DNA of 11,528 nt from NCBI GenBank assembly GCA_002432715.1, contig DJGJ01000004.1:1-11528 (forward strand). Reading direction: 5' to 3'. The stretch comes from Sphaerochaeta sp. UBA5849. Lineage in GTDB: Bacteria > Spirochaetota > Spirochaetia > Sphaerochaetales > Sphaerochaetaceae. The position numbers were made by a program, and so were the translations under genes. Shown here in pieces: positions 1 through 7,089 of this stretch. Below the pieces are notes generated by a model. It was given only the letters and a program-made list of their open reading frames with translations, did not search any database and was not told the origin of the DNA. The first letter of the stretch is position 1, and the number at the start of each line of letters is the position of its first letter.

Positions 1-16
1 TCGGAGGGCTTTTTTT
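1..16 (+). terminator. 3' arm and T-tract of a terminator cut by the window edge
   Basis: The window opens with the GC-rich run TCGGAGGGC followed directly by seven T (10-16). This is the usual look of the right arm and U-tract of a rho-independent terminator. The left arm would lie outside the window, so the hairpin itself cannot be verified. If real, it ends the gene to the left and makes the TauE/SafE gene at 51 the start of a new transcription unit. Confidence 0.3.
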
Positions 17-50
17 GGCCTTTGTGCTACACTGTTCGGGGAGGCTTGCC

Positions 51-776
51 ATGTTGTTGGTCCTTGTAGCGCTCATTGTATTGGTAGGTTCGTTCCTGCA
101 GGCAAACATCGGATTTGGCTTTCCCATTGTAGCCATGATCTTCTTTCCCTCACTTTTCCCATTCTCCACCGCTGTAACGCTTAATCAGGTTATCGCCATA
201 GCGAGCACCCTATTCGTATCCATACGGTACCGAACGTATATCCGATGGAGAATCCTGCTTCCTCTGCTGCTCTCCTCGCTGTTGGTGGCCCAACTGGTCA
301 TAGTTTACAGCCTGAGTATCGATACTTCCTATCTTACGGTTGTACTCGGTCTCTTTTTGGTCCTGCTTTCGTTGTATTTTGCTCGCTTCAGTGAGAAGAT
401 CCATATCCAGCCGACGGTGGCCAACGGCTTTCTCATGGGCCTTGTCGCTGGTATCGGCAATGGTTTTTTCGGCATCGGTGGACCACCGGTTGCACTCTAC
501 CTGTTTGCTGCAGCAACAGAGAAAAAATCGTATCTAGCCACCATCCAAGCATATTTTCTCTTCTGCAACCTGCATAGCATCCTGGTACGCAGCCTCCATG
601 GATCCTTGCTTGTATCTCATATACCCATCATTCTTGTTGGCTGGGTTTCGATTGCAATCGGAACCATTGCCGGTCTCAAACTCTTTACTAAAATCCCTGA
701 ATATTTTCTCAAACGGATTGTTTACGCCTTTGTCGGCTTAAGCGGACTTTGGATTGCACTGCAGCAGCTGTTTTGA
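51..776 (+). CDS. TauE/SafE (TSUP) family membrane transporter, probable anion exporter
   Basis: A 241-residue, very hydrophobic protein of the TSUP (TauE/SafE) family, whose members move sulfite, sulfonates or other small organic anions across the inner membrane. The family's glycine-rich repeat motif is clear at residues 134-150 (GIGNGFFGIGGPPVALY), with a weaker partner near the N terminus (about 18-31, QANIGFGFPIVAMI), fitting the two-repeat fold. I count about seven or eight membrane segments. Length is typical. I chose ATG 51 because GGGGAGG (38-44) sits six nt upstream; an in-frame TTG at 15 lies inside the probable terminator tail. It stands alone: the next gene starts 178 nt later. 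Family assignment is firm; the substrate cannot be read from sequence. Confidence 0.9.
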   Translation: MLLVLVALIVLVGSFLQANIGFGFPIVAMIFFPSLFPFSTAVTLNQVIAIASTLFVSIRYRTYIRWRILLPLLLSSLLVAQLVIVYSLSIDTSYLTVVLGLFLVLLSLYFARFSEKIHIQPTVANGFLMGLVAGIGNGFFGIGGPPVALYLFAAATEKKSYLATIQAYFLFCNLHSILVRSLHGSLLVSHIPIILVGWVSIAIGTIAGLKLFTKIPEYFLKRIVYAFVGLSGLWIALQQLF

Positions 777-877
777 CACTTGATACAGGGTTCAATCTCC
801 GATACACTACCAATATCCAAGGAGCAACGAAGCGCATGAAGAACTGAAGAACACCCATTCACGCAACAAACCGAATA

Positions 878-934
878 ATGCTCGATTGTATGCGTCACCG
901 CGTGTTCACAGTATATCTTCAATCGTGCGTGTGA
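878..934 (+). other. Possible 18-codon leader ORF ahead of the ABC-F gene
   Basis: A short frame ATG 878 to TGA 932-934 encodes MLDCMRHRVFTVYLQSCV and ends 20 nt before the ABC-F start, in a different frame. It spans the inverted-repeat elements described separately, so ribosomes on it could change which structure forms. There is no clear Shine-Dalgarno before ATG 878, nor before the internal ATG at 890. Leader-peptide attenuation is known for several antibiotic-resistance ABC-F genes, which is the only reason to list it. An ORF this short is easily chance. Confidence 0.2.
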
Positions 935-937
935 CGC
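883..937 (+). promoter_or_regulatory. Two interleaved inverted repeats in the ABC-F leader
   Basis: CGATTG (883-888) is complementary to CAATCG (920-925), and GCGTCAC (892-898) is complementary to GTGACGC (931-937). The order is A, B, A', B', so the two stems either exclude each other or form an H-type pseudoknot. The second stem ends eight nt before AGGAGG (945-950), the ABC-F ribosome binding site. Complementarity is seen directly; a regulatory role, by attenuation or by control of translation, is inference. Confidence 0.3.
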
Positions 938-954
938 CTCAACCAGGAGGCCGT

Positions 955-2490
955 ATGAGTATCCAAACCTTGGAATTCCAACATTTAACGTTTCATTATC
1001 CTGACCAGAGCCTTGATTTGTTCTCTGATCTCAACCTATCCATCGGTAGTGGTTGGACTGCACTCATCGGTGCGAATGGAGGTGGGAAAAGCACGTTGCT
1101 CAAGCTGGCATGCAACCAGCTTAAACCCCTTTCGGGGGCTGTGCTGCATCCCCCTCTGTGCATCTATGTCCCGCAGCGTACTGATGAGATACCTCCAACC
1201 TACGCGGATTTTGCACTCTCTTATGATGCTTTGGCTTGCAAGTTGCATGGGCAGTTGGGCCTCGATCGTGATTATCCATCGCGTTGGGAGACTCTCAGTC
1301 ACGGTGAGCGCAAGCGTGCGCAGATTGCCTGGGCTCTCTATAGGGAAAGCGACCTTCTCTGTGTTGATGAACCTACGAATCATCTGGACCAAAATGCAAT
1401 ACATTTGATTATCAGCGCACTTCAGCTGCATCGTGGTATCGGGCTTTTGGTTAGTCATGACCGTGAAGTCCTAGATGCTCTGTGTACTACTACCGTCGAA
1501 GTCCAATCACCGTTTGTAACCAAGCTTGCGTGTCCTCCCTCGCAAGCGATGGAGGAGATGCGAAAACTGCGGCTTTCAGCTGAAACCTCCTATAGGGAGC
1601 AAGGAAAGGAGCTTCGATGCTTGGTGCGTGAAAAGCAACGCCGCAGGAGCGTTGCTCAGGTTCAGGATGTGAGAAACAGCAAGCGTCATATCGATGCAAA
1701 AGATCATGATGCCAAAGCTCGAATAGATGGGTTTCGTGTCAGCGGGGGAGACAAGGTCGCCGGTCGATTGTCACGTCAACTTGACACGCGACTGTCAAAC
1801 CAACTCGCAACAAAGCAGTCATTATTCAGCTCGCTTTCAGAGATGCGGGCACTTGACCTCTCAAAATCAAGCGCGGGTATAACACTCCAAGGCGTCAAGC
1901 ATCCCGCGAAAATTGTGCTGGACACTGACGAAACTGTCCTTTCGCTCGGACCCGACCGAAGGCTGTTCCTTCCTGCACTGACGCTTTCACATACCGACAG
2001 GATAGGCATACGCGGGCCGAATGGTATTGGAAAGAGCACCTTGATTCGTCACCTTGTACCGCTCTTTGAGGAGAAATCCATACGCTTTTGGTATCTTGAG
2101 CAGGAACTGGACCAAGAAAAAAGTCTTTGCTCCTACCAAAAATTTGAGGCGCTCGATTCCCAGACAAAGGGAAGAATTGTCTCGACGGTGGTGCGTTTGG
2201 GCAGTGATGCCCGACTGTTCCTCCAATCGGCCCTCCCAAGCCCCGGTGAACTGAGAAAGCTGCTGATATCACAAGCTTTGGAGAGTGAGCTCTCCCTCTT
2301 GGTTCTCGATGAGCCGACCAACCATCTCGACCTTCCTTCCCGCCTGGCCTTGGAAGCCGAGCTGGGTGCCTTTACAGGGGCCTTGTTGCTGATAAGCCAC
2401 GACCAAAGCTTTCTCGACAAAGTCTGCTCTACGTGGTGGGATATTGCCTCTATTGCAGATTCTCTTGACTCTGAACTCCTTGTGCATTGA
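955..2490 (+). CDS. ABC-F family ATPase (ribosome-associated, non-transporter ABC protein)
   Basis: A 511-residue protein with two complete ABC cassettes and no membrane segments, the ABC-F layout of EttA, Uup and the Vga/Lsa/Msr resistance proteins, which bind the ribosomal E site. Cassette 1: Walker A GANGGGKST (39-47), signature LSHGERKRAQ (114-123), Walker B with DEPTNHLD (138-145), H-loop SHDR (167-170). Cassette 2: Walker A GPNGIGKST (354-362), a degenerate signature SPGELRK (429-435), Walker B with DEPTNHLD (452-459), H-loop SHDQ (481-484). The linker (about 195-300) is long and strongly basic, with a KDHDAKAR motif at 249-256, as expected for the P-site tRNA interaction region. Start ATG 955 has AGGAGG four nt upstream. 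It may protect ribosomes from antibiotics or act in translation; the subfamily cannot be fixed by eye. Confidence 0.92.
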   Translation: MSIQTLEFQHLTFHYPDQSLDLFSDLNLSIGSGWTALIGANGGGKSTLLKLACNQLKPLSGAVLHPPLCIYVPQRTDEIPPTYADFALSYDALACKLHGQLGLDRDYPSRWETLSHGERKRAQIAWALYRESDLLCVDEPTNHLDQNAIHLIISALQLHRGIGLLVSHDREVLDALCTTTVEVQSPFVTKLACPPSQAMEEMRKLRLSAETSYREQGKELRCLVREKQRRRSVAQVQDVRNSKRHIDAKDHDAKARIDGFRVSGGDKVAGRLSRQLDTRLSNQLATKQSLFSSLSEMRALDLSKSSAGITLQGVKHPAKIVLDTDETVLSLGPDRRLFLPALTLSHTDRIGIRGPNGIGKSTLIRHLVPLFEEKSIRFWYLEQELDQEKSLCSYQKFEALDSQTKGRIVSTVVRLGSDARLFLQSALPSPGELRKLLISQALESELSLLVLDEPTNHLDLPSRLALEAELGAFTGALLLISHDQSFLDKVCSTWWDIASIADSLDSELLVH

Positions 2491-2515
2491 CAGAGCATAT
2501 TTCTTATTGTATAGA
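2487..2515 (+). promoter_or_regulatory. Probable sigma-70 promoter overlapping the ABC-F stop codon
   Basis: A perfect -35 TTGACA (2487-2492) includes the TGA stop of the ABC-F gene. A 17-nt spacer leads to TATAGA (2510-2515), four of six matches to the -10 consensus. Transcription would start near 2522 and run into the stretch holding the arsC relic, and perhaps on to the DMT transporter at 2986. It may be the promoter of a gene that has since decayed. Confidence 0.5.
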
Positions 2516-2627
2516 CAAACATCAATATGAGAGAGATTCATGGGAGCTCACGCATTCATACTCGTATTGAAAGCCTTATCAGTTCTGAGGCCGTATTGCA
2601 GATGTGGGCTGGATAGCCGAACTCAAC

Positions 2628-2942
2628 AAGGAAGCAAGGAACCTAGTAGCCTTTGCCAGATAGCCGAAGCCTTGGCGAAGGCGAAATACAGCCATGTATT
2701 CGAAGCCTTTTCCGCCGGCACTGGAACCAAGCCCCGCATTAATCAAGATGCTGAAAATTATGAAAGAACTATATAGTATCGATATTGTTGTTACCATGGG
2801 ATGCAATGTGAATTGTCCCTATCATCCCTGCAAGAGTCGGGAGGATTGGGGCCAGGATGATGCAGTTTTTAAGAAGGCCATCGGCATCATAGAAAAACTG
2901 GACGACCCGGCTGATAGGATTCGCCGGGGATCGGGTTCCTGA
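2628..2942 (+). pseudogene. Decayed arsenate reductase / low-molecular-weight phosphatase (arsC-like) relic
   Basis: Two reading frames together resemble the low-molecular-weight tyrosine-phosphatase-type arsenate reductases, cytosolic enzymes that reduce arsenate to arsenite. The first part (frame ending at 2776) carries QIAEALAKAKYSHVFEAF and SAGTGTKPRINQDA; the second (frame ending at 2942) continues with KIMKELYSIDIVVTMGCNVN, then CPYHPCKSREDWG. A frameshift is needed near 2749-2760. The catalytic loop, by my recollection CVHNSCRSQ in the family, aligns to SKEPSSLCQ: the nucleophilic Cys is Ser (AGC for TGC) and the loop Arg is Leu (CTT for CGT). Six or seven residues also seem missing after REDWGQDD. 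No intact N terminus or ribosome binding site is visible. Upstream, 2527-2663 has further broken frames I do not recognise. Family resemblance is strong; loss of function is the natural reading. Confidence 0.75.
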
Positions 2943-2985
2943 TTGCTTGACAGCCTGTGCCGTTCTGTACCAGCATGCAAGCATT

Positions 2986-3906
2986 ATGAAGCTGGATGTA
3001 CAAAAAGGGTTGGGTTACGCACTTGTAGCCCTCTCTGCCTGTTGTTTTGCACTTATGCCGATCTTTGCCCGAATTGCGTATGATTCTGGAGTTGATACTA
3101 CGACCCTGTTGCTAGGACGGTTTCTCATCGGAGGAATTTTTCTCGCTTTTCTTGCATGGGTCAAGCGATCGCCTCTTCCCCCAAAAAAGTCATGGCCCGT
3201 CTTGTTCCTGCTCGGTCTGGTCGGGTATGCAGGAACCTCGTTTTGCTACTTCTCTGCACTCAATCATGCATCAGCCTCATTGGTAGCCCTGCTACTCTAT
3301 GCGTATCCGGCTCTGGTTGTTTTGCTGGGTTTTGTCATTGCCCATGAGAAAGTCTCGAGAAACAACCTCCTGGCTTTGATGTGTGCGAGTGGAGGCTGCA
3401 TGTTGGTCATCGGACTTTCGGGCAAGGGGGACTGGAAGGGCATTGCCCTCGCCCTCTCTGCAGCCTGTGTGTACTCGCTGTACATCATCATCAGCTCCCG
3501 GGTGGTGGGCACAAGGACTGCAATGGCAGGCAGCGCCTTCATTATTCTCAGCGCCTCGGTATCGTACTTGTGCATAGCCCTTTCTAAAGGGGTATCACTG
3601 CCGGAAAGCGCTTTAGGAGTGACGGCAACGCTTGCGATTGCATTCTTTTCAACTGTCGTGGCCTTCTGGTCGTTCTTTGCCGGACTGGGAAGAATCGGGG
3701 CGGCAAAAGCTTCCTTGGTATCGACACTGGAGCCGCTGGTAACCGTGATAAGTGCAGTGCTCTTTTTGGGAGAAAAGCTTACCCTTTCAATCGTGGCCGG
3801 CGGTTTTTTGATTCTCGCAGGGTTGGTGATCTCAGCCCTGCCTTCAAAGGGTGCAGACAGCATGCAGCAATACACGACAGCAACCGATGATTCTTCCTGC
3901 CGGTAG
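2986..3906 (+). CDS. EamA/DMT-family transporter
   Basis: A 306-residue inner-membrane protein of the drug/metabolite transporter superfamily. It has two EamA repeats (about residues 8-143 and 152-284), each with about five membrane helices. Family marks are the opening helix with FALMPIFARIAYDSG (21-35), the end of repeat 1 with ALLLYAYPALVVLLGFVIAHEKVS-like sequence (101-124), and the matching end of repeat 2 with STLEPLVTVISAVLFLGEKL (246-265). These carriers export or import amino acids, nucleotides or other small metabolites; the substrate is unknown here. ATG 2986 puts the N terminus at the usual distance from helix 1. It has no good Shine-Dalgarno; a TTG at 2947 in the same frame adds 13 unlikely residues. 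It lies just downstream of the arsC relic. The hydrophilic tail (286-306) is not conserved-looking. Confidence 0.88.
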   Translation: MKLDVQKGLGYALVALSACCFALMPIFARIAYDSGVDTTTLLLGRFLIGGIFLAFLAWVKRSPLPPKKSWPVLFLLGLVGYAGTSFCYFSALNHASASLVALLLYAYPALVVLLGFVIAHEKVSRNNLLALMCASGGCMLVIGLSGKGDWKGIALALSAACVYSLYIIISSRVVGTRTAMAGSAFIILSASVSYLCIALSKGVSLPESALGVTATLAIAFFSTVVAFWSFFAGLGRIGAAKASLVSTLEPLVTVISAVLFLGEKLTLSIVAGGFLILAGLVISALPSKGADSMQQYTTATDDSSCR

Positions 3907-3935
3907 TGGACATTTCTTCCAAATAACGGTATTAC
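3907..3935 (+). promoter_or_regulatory. Probable sigma-70 promoter for the MFS-typA pair
   Basis: TGGACA (3907-3912, five of six to the -35 consensus) starts directly after the DMT stop codon. A 17-nt spacer leads to TATTAC (3930-3935, four of six to the -10 consensus). Transcription would begin near 3942, giving a leader of about 47 nt before the MFS start at 3989. No terminator is visible between the DMT gene and this site, so read-through from upstream is also possible. Confidence 0.45.
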
Positions 3936-3988
3936 ATAGGAGTATCAAGCAACGGTACCCTTGGTATCAAATGTTCCAGGAGAGATTA

Positions 3989-5185
3989 ATGAACTCATTG
4001 GCATCCCTACTCAAGGTCAAACGGGATGATGTTCCCTTGATGTATACCATCTATTTTGCTTTCTTCACCAGCGGGATGATGAGTACGCTTATCGGTGCAC
4101 TGCTTCCATTCATGAAAGCAGAGTACCATATGAGTTACGTACTCAGCGGTGCTGTTATTTCAGCCCATCAGATCGGCAACTTCTGTGCCCTTCTCATAGC
4201 GGGATACCTGCCGTATCTGATCGGGCGGAAGAAGAGTACCATCACGTTGTCGCTGGGGATCGTCATCGGGTTTCTCCTGATGACCCTTACCGCCAATCCT
4301 GTGCTTTTGCTCATCGCATTCACCTTCACCGGCATCGGGCGGGGGACCATGAGCAATATCACCAATGTGGTGATGAGCGAAATAGCGGAGAACAAGACTG
4401 CCGGACTGAATCTGCTGCATGCATCCTTTGCAGTCGGAGCTTTTCTGGCTCCCTTCATCGCGATTCTCTCCACTTCGGTGTTTGGTGTCTATTGGAGGAT
4501 GAGCGCTTGGATATTGGTGTTGTTCGAGATCCTGGTCCTGTTCTTTTTGGGGAAATCCTCACTATCGGGAAAGCCCAAGGCTAAGAGCAAGGATGGCGGA
4601 ACCGACTTCATCAAGAGCGGACGCTTTTGGCTCAATACCTTCATTCTCTTCTTCTATCTCTGCGGGGAAGCATCGGTGACCGGGTGGCTGGTAACCTACT
4701 TTACCGACACAGGCCGGCTCAGTCCCGCTCTTGCACAAACAACCAGTTCGGCATTGTGGATTTTCATCCTCATCGGCCGTCTGGCGTGTGCATCGCTCTC
4801 GGTAAAAGTGAATAAAAACCTCCTATTGGTGGTTTTGGGATTTCTCCAAATTGTCTTTTTTGTCATGATGATCAGCGTACAACATGTTGTACTGATTTAT
4901 ATAAGTCTGTTCGGGTTCGGGCTTGCAATGAGTGGAACGTATCCAACTACGCTATCCACCATGGATAGGAAATTCAACGCTTCCACCATAGCAACAGGAA
5001 CCTGTATTGCCACTGCAACAGTAGGGGCAATCACCATGCCGATACTAGTCGGCTCGGTTGCTCAAGCGATCGGCATCGCCGGAGGTCTGGCTACCATCAG
5101 TTTGAGCATCCTATGCATGTTCTCTCTTATCTTGGTCAAATATGTTCTCGCAAGAAAACACAACACAGAAAGAGAGGAGGCATAG
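3989..5185 (+). CDS. MFS transporter, resembling the FHS/GlcP sugar permease group
   Basis: A 398-residue major facilitator protein with about twelve membrane helices in two halves, joined by a hydrophilic loop rich in Lys (about 190-211). The loop between helices 2 and 3 holds LPYLIGRKKS (74-83), matching the MFS G-x-x-x-D-R-K region. The stretches AGLNLLHASFAVGAFLAPF (138-156) and GEASVTGWLVTYF (226-238) resemble the FucP/GlcP-type sugar:proton symporters, so a hexose or related sugar is a reasonable guess, but this is from memory of the family. ATG 3989 is preferred because AGGAGAG (3978-3984) lies four nt upstream; the frame is open further back, to inside the DMT gene. Only 18 nt separate its stop from typA, so the two are probably cotranscribed. 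Confidence 0.88.
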   Translation: MNSLASLLKVKRDDVPLMYTIYFAFFTSGMMSTLIGALLPFMKAEYHMSYVLSGAVISAHQIGNFCALLIAGYLPYLIGRKKSTITLSLGIVIGFLLMTLTANPVLLLIAFTFTGIGRGTMSNITNVVMSEIAENKTAGLNLLHASFAVGAFLAPFIAILSTSVFGVYWRMSAWILVLFEILVLFFLGKSSLSGKPKAKSKDGGTDFIKSGRFWLNTFILFFYLCGEASVTGWLVTYFTDTGRLSPALAQTTSSALWIFILIGRLACASLSVKVNKNLLLVVLGFLQIVFFVMMISVQHVVLIYISLFGFGLAMSGTYPTTLSTMDRKFNASTIATGTCIATATVGAITMPILVGSVAQAIGIAGGLATISLSILCMFSLILVKYVLARKHNTEREEA

Positions 5186-5203
5186 GCGCAGGTAAGGAAT
5201 TGC

Positions 5204-7045
5204 ATGATTACTCAGAATACAAAGATTCGGAACATCGCCATAATCGCTCACGTTGACCATGGTAAAACCACGTTGGTCGACGGGCTGTTCAGACAGAGCG
5301 GTATGGTCAAGGATGGCGGTCAGGACCGGATAATGGACAGCGGTGCCATCGAACGGGAGCGCGGCATCACCATCAGTGCCAAGAACTGCGCCATCTCCTG
5401 GAAGGGCGTGAAGATCAACATCATTGATACTCCCGGACACGCTGATTTCGGAGGCGAGGTGGAACGGGGCCTCTCGATGGTCGACGGTGTCGTTTTGCTG
5501 GTCGATGCAGCCGAAGGTCCACTGCCTCAGACGCGCTTCGTATTGGAGAAGGCGCTCAGGCTCAATCTCAAGCCAATCATTGTCATCAACAAGGTCGACC
5601 GTCAGGATGCCCGAAGCGCTGAGGTCCTTCAGGAGGTCTACGAACTGCTGCTGGAGCTTGCCAATGATGAGTCCCTGCTCGAAGTACCCATATTCTATGC
5701 CATAGGGAAGAGCGGCCGCTGCGGGCTCTTTGCCGATGCTCTGGGCAGTAACCTGCATCCCTTGATGGATTGCATCCTATCGTATGTCCCTGCACCGGTT
5801 TTCGACGATGAGCAACCCTTCCAGATGCTGGTCAGCGACTTGTCGTACAATGATTATCTGGGGCGGTTGGCCATCGGAAAGGTTGTGAACGGCAGTGCCT
5901 CAATCTACGACAACCTTGTCTGTGTTCAGGAAAACAATGTACATAAGGCTCTACGGGTCACCAAGCTGCAAACCTACAACGGTCCTACATTCTCAGAGAC
6001 CACCTTGGTTCAGAGTGGGGATATCATTGTGCTCAGCGGTGTCGAGGATGTGCATATCGGTGATACCATCTGTACTGCAGAATTCCCCAAAGCCTTAGAG
6101 CGAATCCATATCGACGAACCCACCGTTTCGATGCAGTTTTCCAAGAATATCAGCCCGCTGGCTGGAAAGGATGGAAATCAAGTCACCTCGGCAAAAATTT
6201 GGGAACGCCTGCAGAAAGAAAGTCTTCGAAACGTTTCCATCAGGGTTGAGAAAAACGCCGATGACACGTTCAGTGTAAAAGGCCGTGGAGAATTCCAACT
6301 GGCAATCATTGTTGAACAGATGCGGCGGGAGGGGTTTGAACTCTGTGTCGGGCGTCCCCGAACGATTTTCAAGATTGATGAAAGCGGGAGAAAAACCGAA
6401 CCGGTGGAGTATTTGTATGTCGATTGCCCTGAGGAGAACAGCGGGACGGTCATGGACAAGCTTTCCAAGCGGAAGGCGCAGATGCGTGACATCACCTATA
6501 CGGGGAACGGACGGGTGAAAATGAAATTTGAAATCCCCGCCCGAGGCTTGATCGGGTATCATGATGAGTTCATGACCGATACCAGGGGCAACGGGATCCT
6601 GAATACGTATATGAAGGGCTATGAGCCCTACAAGGGAGATTTCCCTGACCGCCTCAGCGGTTCGCTGATCAGCGATCGAAGCGGCAATGCCGTCGCTTAT
6701 GGTCTTTGGCAGCTCGAAGACCGCGGCCGATGGTTCATCGTTCCTGGAGACCCCGTGTACGAAGGTCAGGTTGTGGGAGAGCGGAATCGGGATGGCGATC
6801 TTTTGCTCAATCCCACCCGTACCAAGAAGCTGACCAATCTGCGGGCAAGCGGCAAGGATGAGGCAGTTGTGCTTACTCCCGTAAACAAACCCACCTTGGA
6901 GCAAGCCATCCAGTTCATCAAGGATGATGAGTTGGTGGAAGTCACGCCGAATGCTATCCGGATGTGCAAGAAAATCCTTGACGGACAACAGCGGAAAGTG
7001 TTTGAGAACCGCGGAGAGATTCCTCAGTATTTACTGAATAAATAA
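5204..7045 (+). CDS. typA: Translational GTPase TypA/BipA
   Basis: A 613-residue ribosome-binding GTPase of the EF-G/LepA superfamily; TypA/BipA acts in late 50S assembly and in adaptation to cold or other stress. The G domain is complete: G1 AHVDHGKTT (15-23), G2 RGITI (53-57), G3 DTPGHADFGGEVER (75-88), G4 NKVD (129-132), and a G5-like YAIGKSG (165-171) where many relatives have YASGRNG. Further marks are the TypA C-terminal half with VEYLYVDCPEENSGTVMDKL, RGLIGY and the GNGILN region. Length matches the family (about 600-615). ATG 5204 has AAGGA (5194-5198) five nt upstream. It follows the MFS gene by 18 nt, which suggests cotranscription without implying a shared function, and ends before a hairpin terminator. 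Confidence 0.97.
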   Translation: MITQNTKIRNIAIIAHVDHGKTTLVDGLFRQSGMVKDGGQDRIMDSGAIERERGITISAKNCAISWKGVKINIIDTPGHADFGGEVERGLSMVDGVVLLVDAAEGPLPQTRFVLEKALRLNLKPIIVINKVDRQDARSAEVLQEVYELLLELANDESLLEVPIFYAIGKSGRCGLFADALGSNLHPLMDCILSYVPAPVFDDEQPFQMLVSDLSYNDYLGRLAIGKVVNGSASIYDNLVCVQENNVHKALRVTKLQTYNGPTFSETTLVQSGDIIVLSGVEDVHIGDTICTAEFPKALERIHIDEPTVSMQFSKNISPLAGKDGNQVTSAKIWERLQKESLRNVSIRVEKNADDTFSVKGRGEFQLAIIVEQMRREGFELCVGRPRTIFKIDESGRKTEPVEYLYVDCPEENSGTVMDKLSKRKAQMRDITYTGNGRVKMKFEIPARGLIGYHDEFMTDTRGNGILNTYMKGYEPYKGDFPDRLSGSLISDRSGNAVAYGLWQLEDRGRWFIVPGDPVYEGQVVGERNRDGDLLLNPTRTKKLTNLRASGKDEAVVLTPVNKPTLEQAIQFIKDDELVEVTPNAIRMCKKILDGQQRKVFENRGEIPQYLLNK

Positions 7046-7054
7046 GAAATTGGA

Positions 7055-7076
7055 AAGGGAGCCGAAAGGCTCCCTT
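7055..7076. terminator. Bidirectional hairpin terminator between typA and xth
   Basis: AAGGGAGCC (7055-7063) pairs perfectly with GGCTCCCTT (7068-7076) around a GAAA tetraloop. The T-run after the stem is short on the plus strand (CTTG) and interrupted on the minus strand (TCCAATTTCTT). It lies between the stops of two convergent genes (typA ends 7045, xth stop 7090-7092), so it most likely terminates both. Confidence 0.75.
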
Positions 7077-7089
7077 CTTGATGACTTGC

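Noticed and set aside
773..806. TTGACA overlapping the TauE/SafE stop as a promoter for the ABC-F gene
   Set aside because: No acceptable -10 box lies 15-19 nt downstream; the nearest candidate, GATACA at 801, is 22 nt away.
2740..2776. Programmed frameshift in the arsC-like sequence
   Set aside because: There is no convincing slippery site or downstream structure, and the catalytic residues are also lost, so decay explains it better.
2947..2975. TTGACA upstream of the DMT transporter as its promoter
   Set aside because: The -10 positions at normal spacing read CCAGCA or similar. The hexamer alone is not enough.
3297..3875. Minus-strand open frame of 192 codons inside the DMT transporter gene
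   Set aside because: Fully antisense to a clear EamA protein and with no recognisable features or ribosome binding site.
3851..3988. N-terminal extension of the MFS permease overlapping the DMT gene
   Set aside because: The 46 extra residues are hydrophilic and unlike MFS proteins; ATG 3989 has AGGAGAG at good spacing.
6095..6988. Long minus-strand open frame (297 codons) inside typA
   Set aside because: It lies wholly within a well-supported GTPase gene, and its translation shows no domain or membrane pattern; it is a shadow frame.
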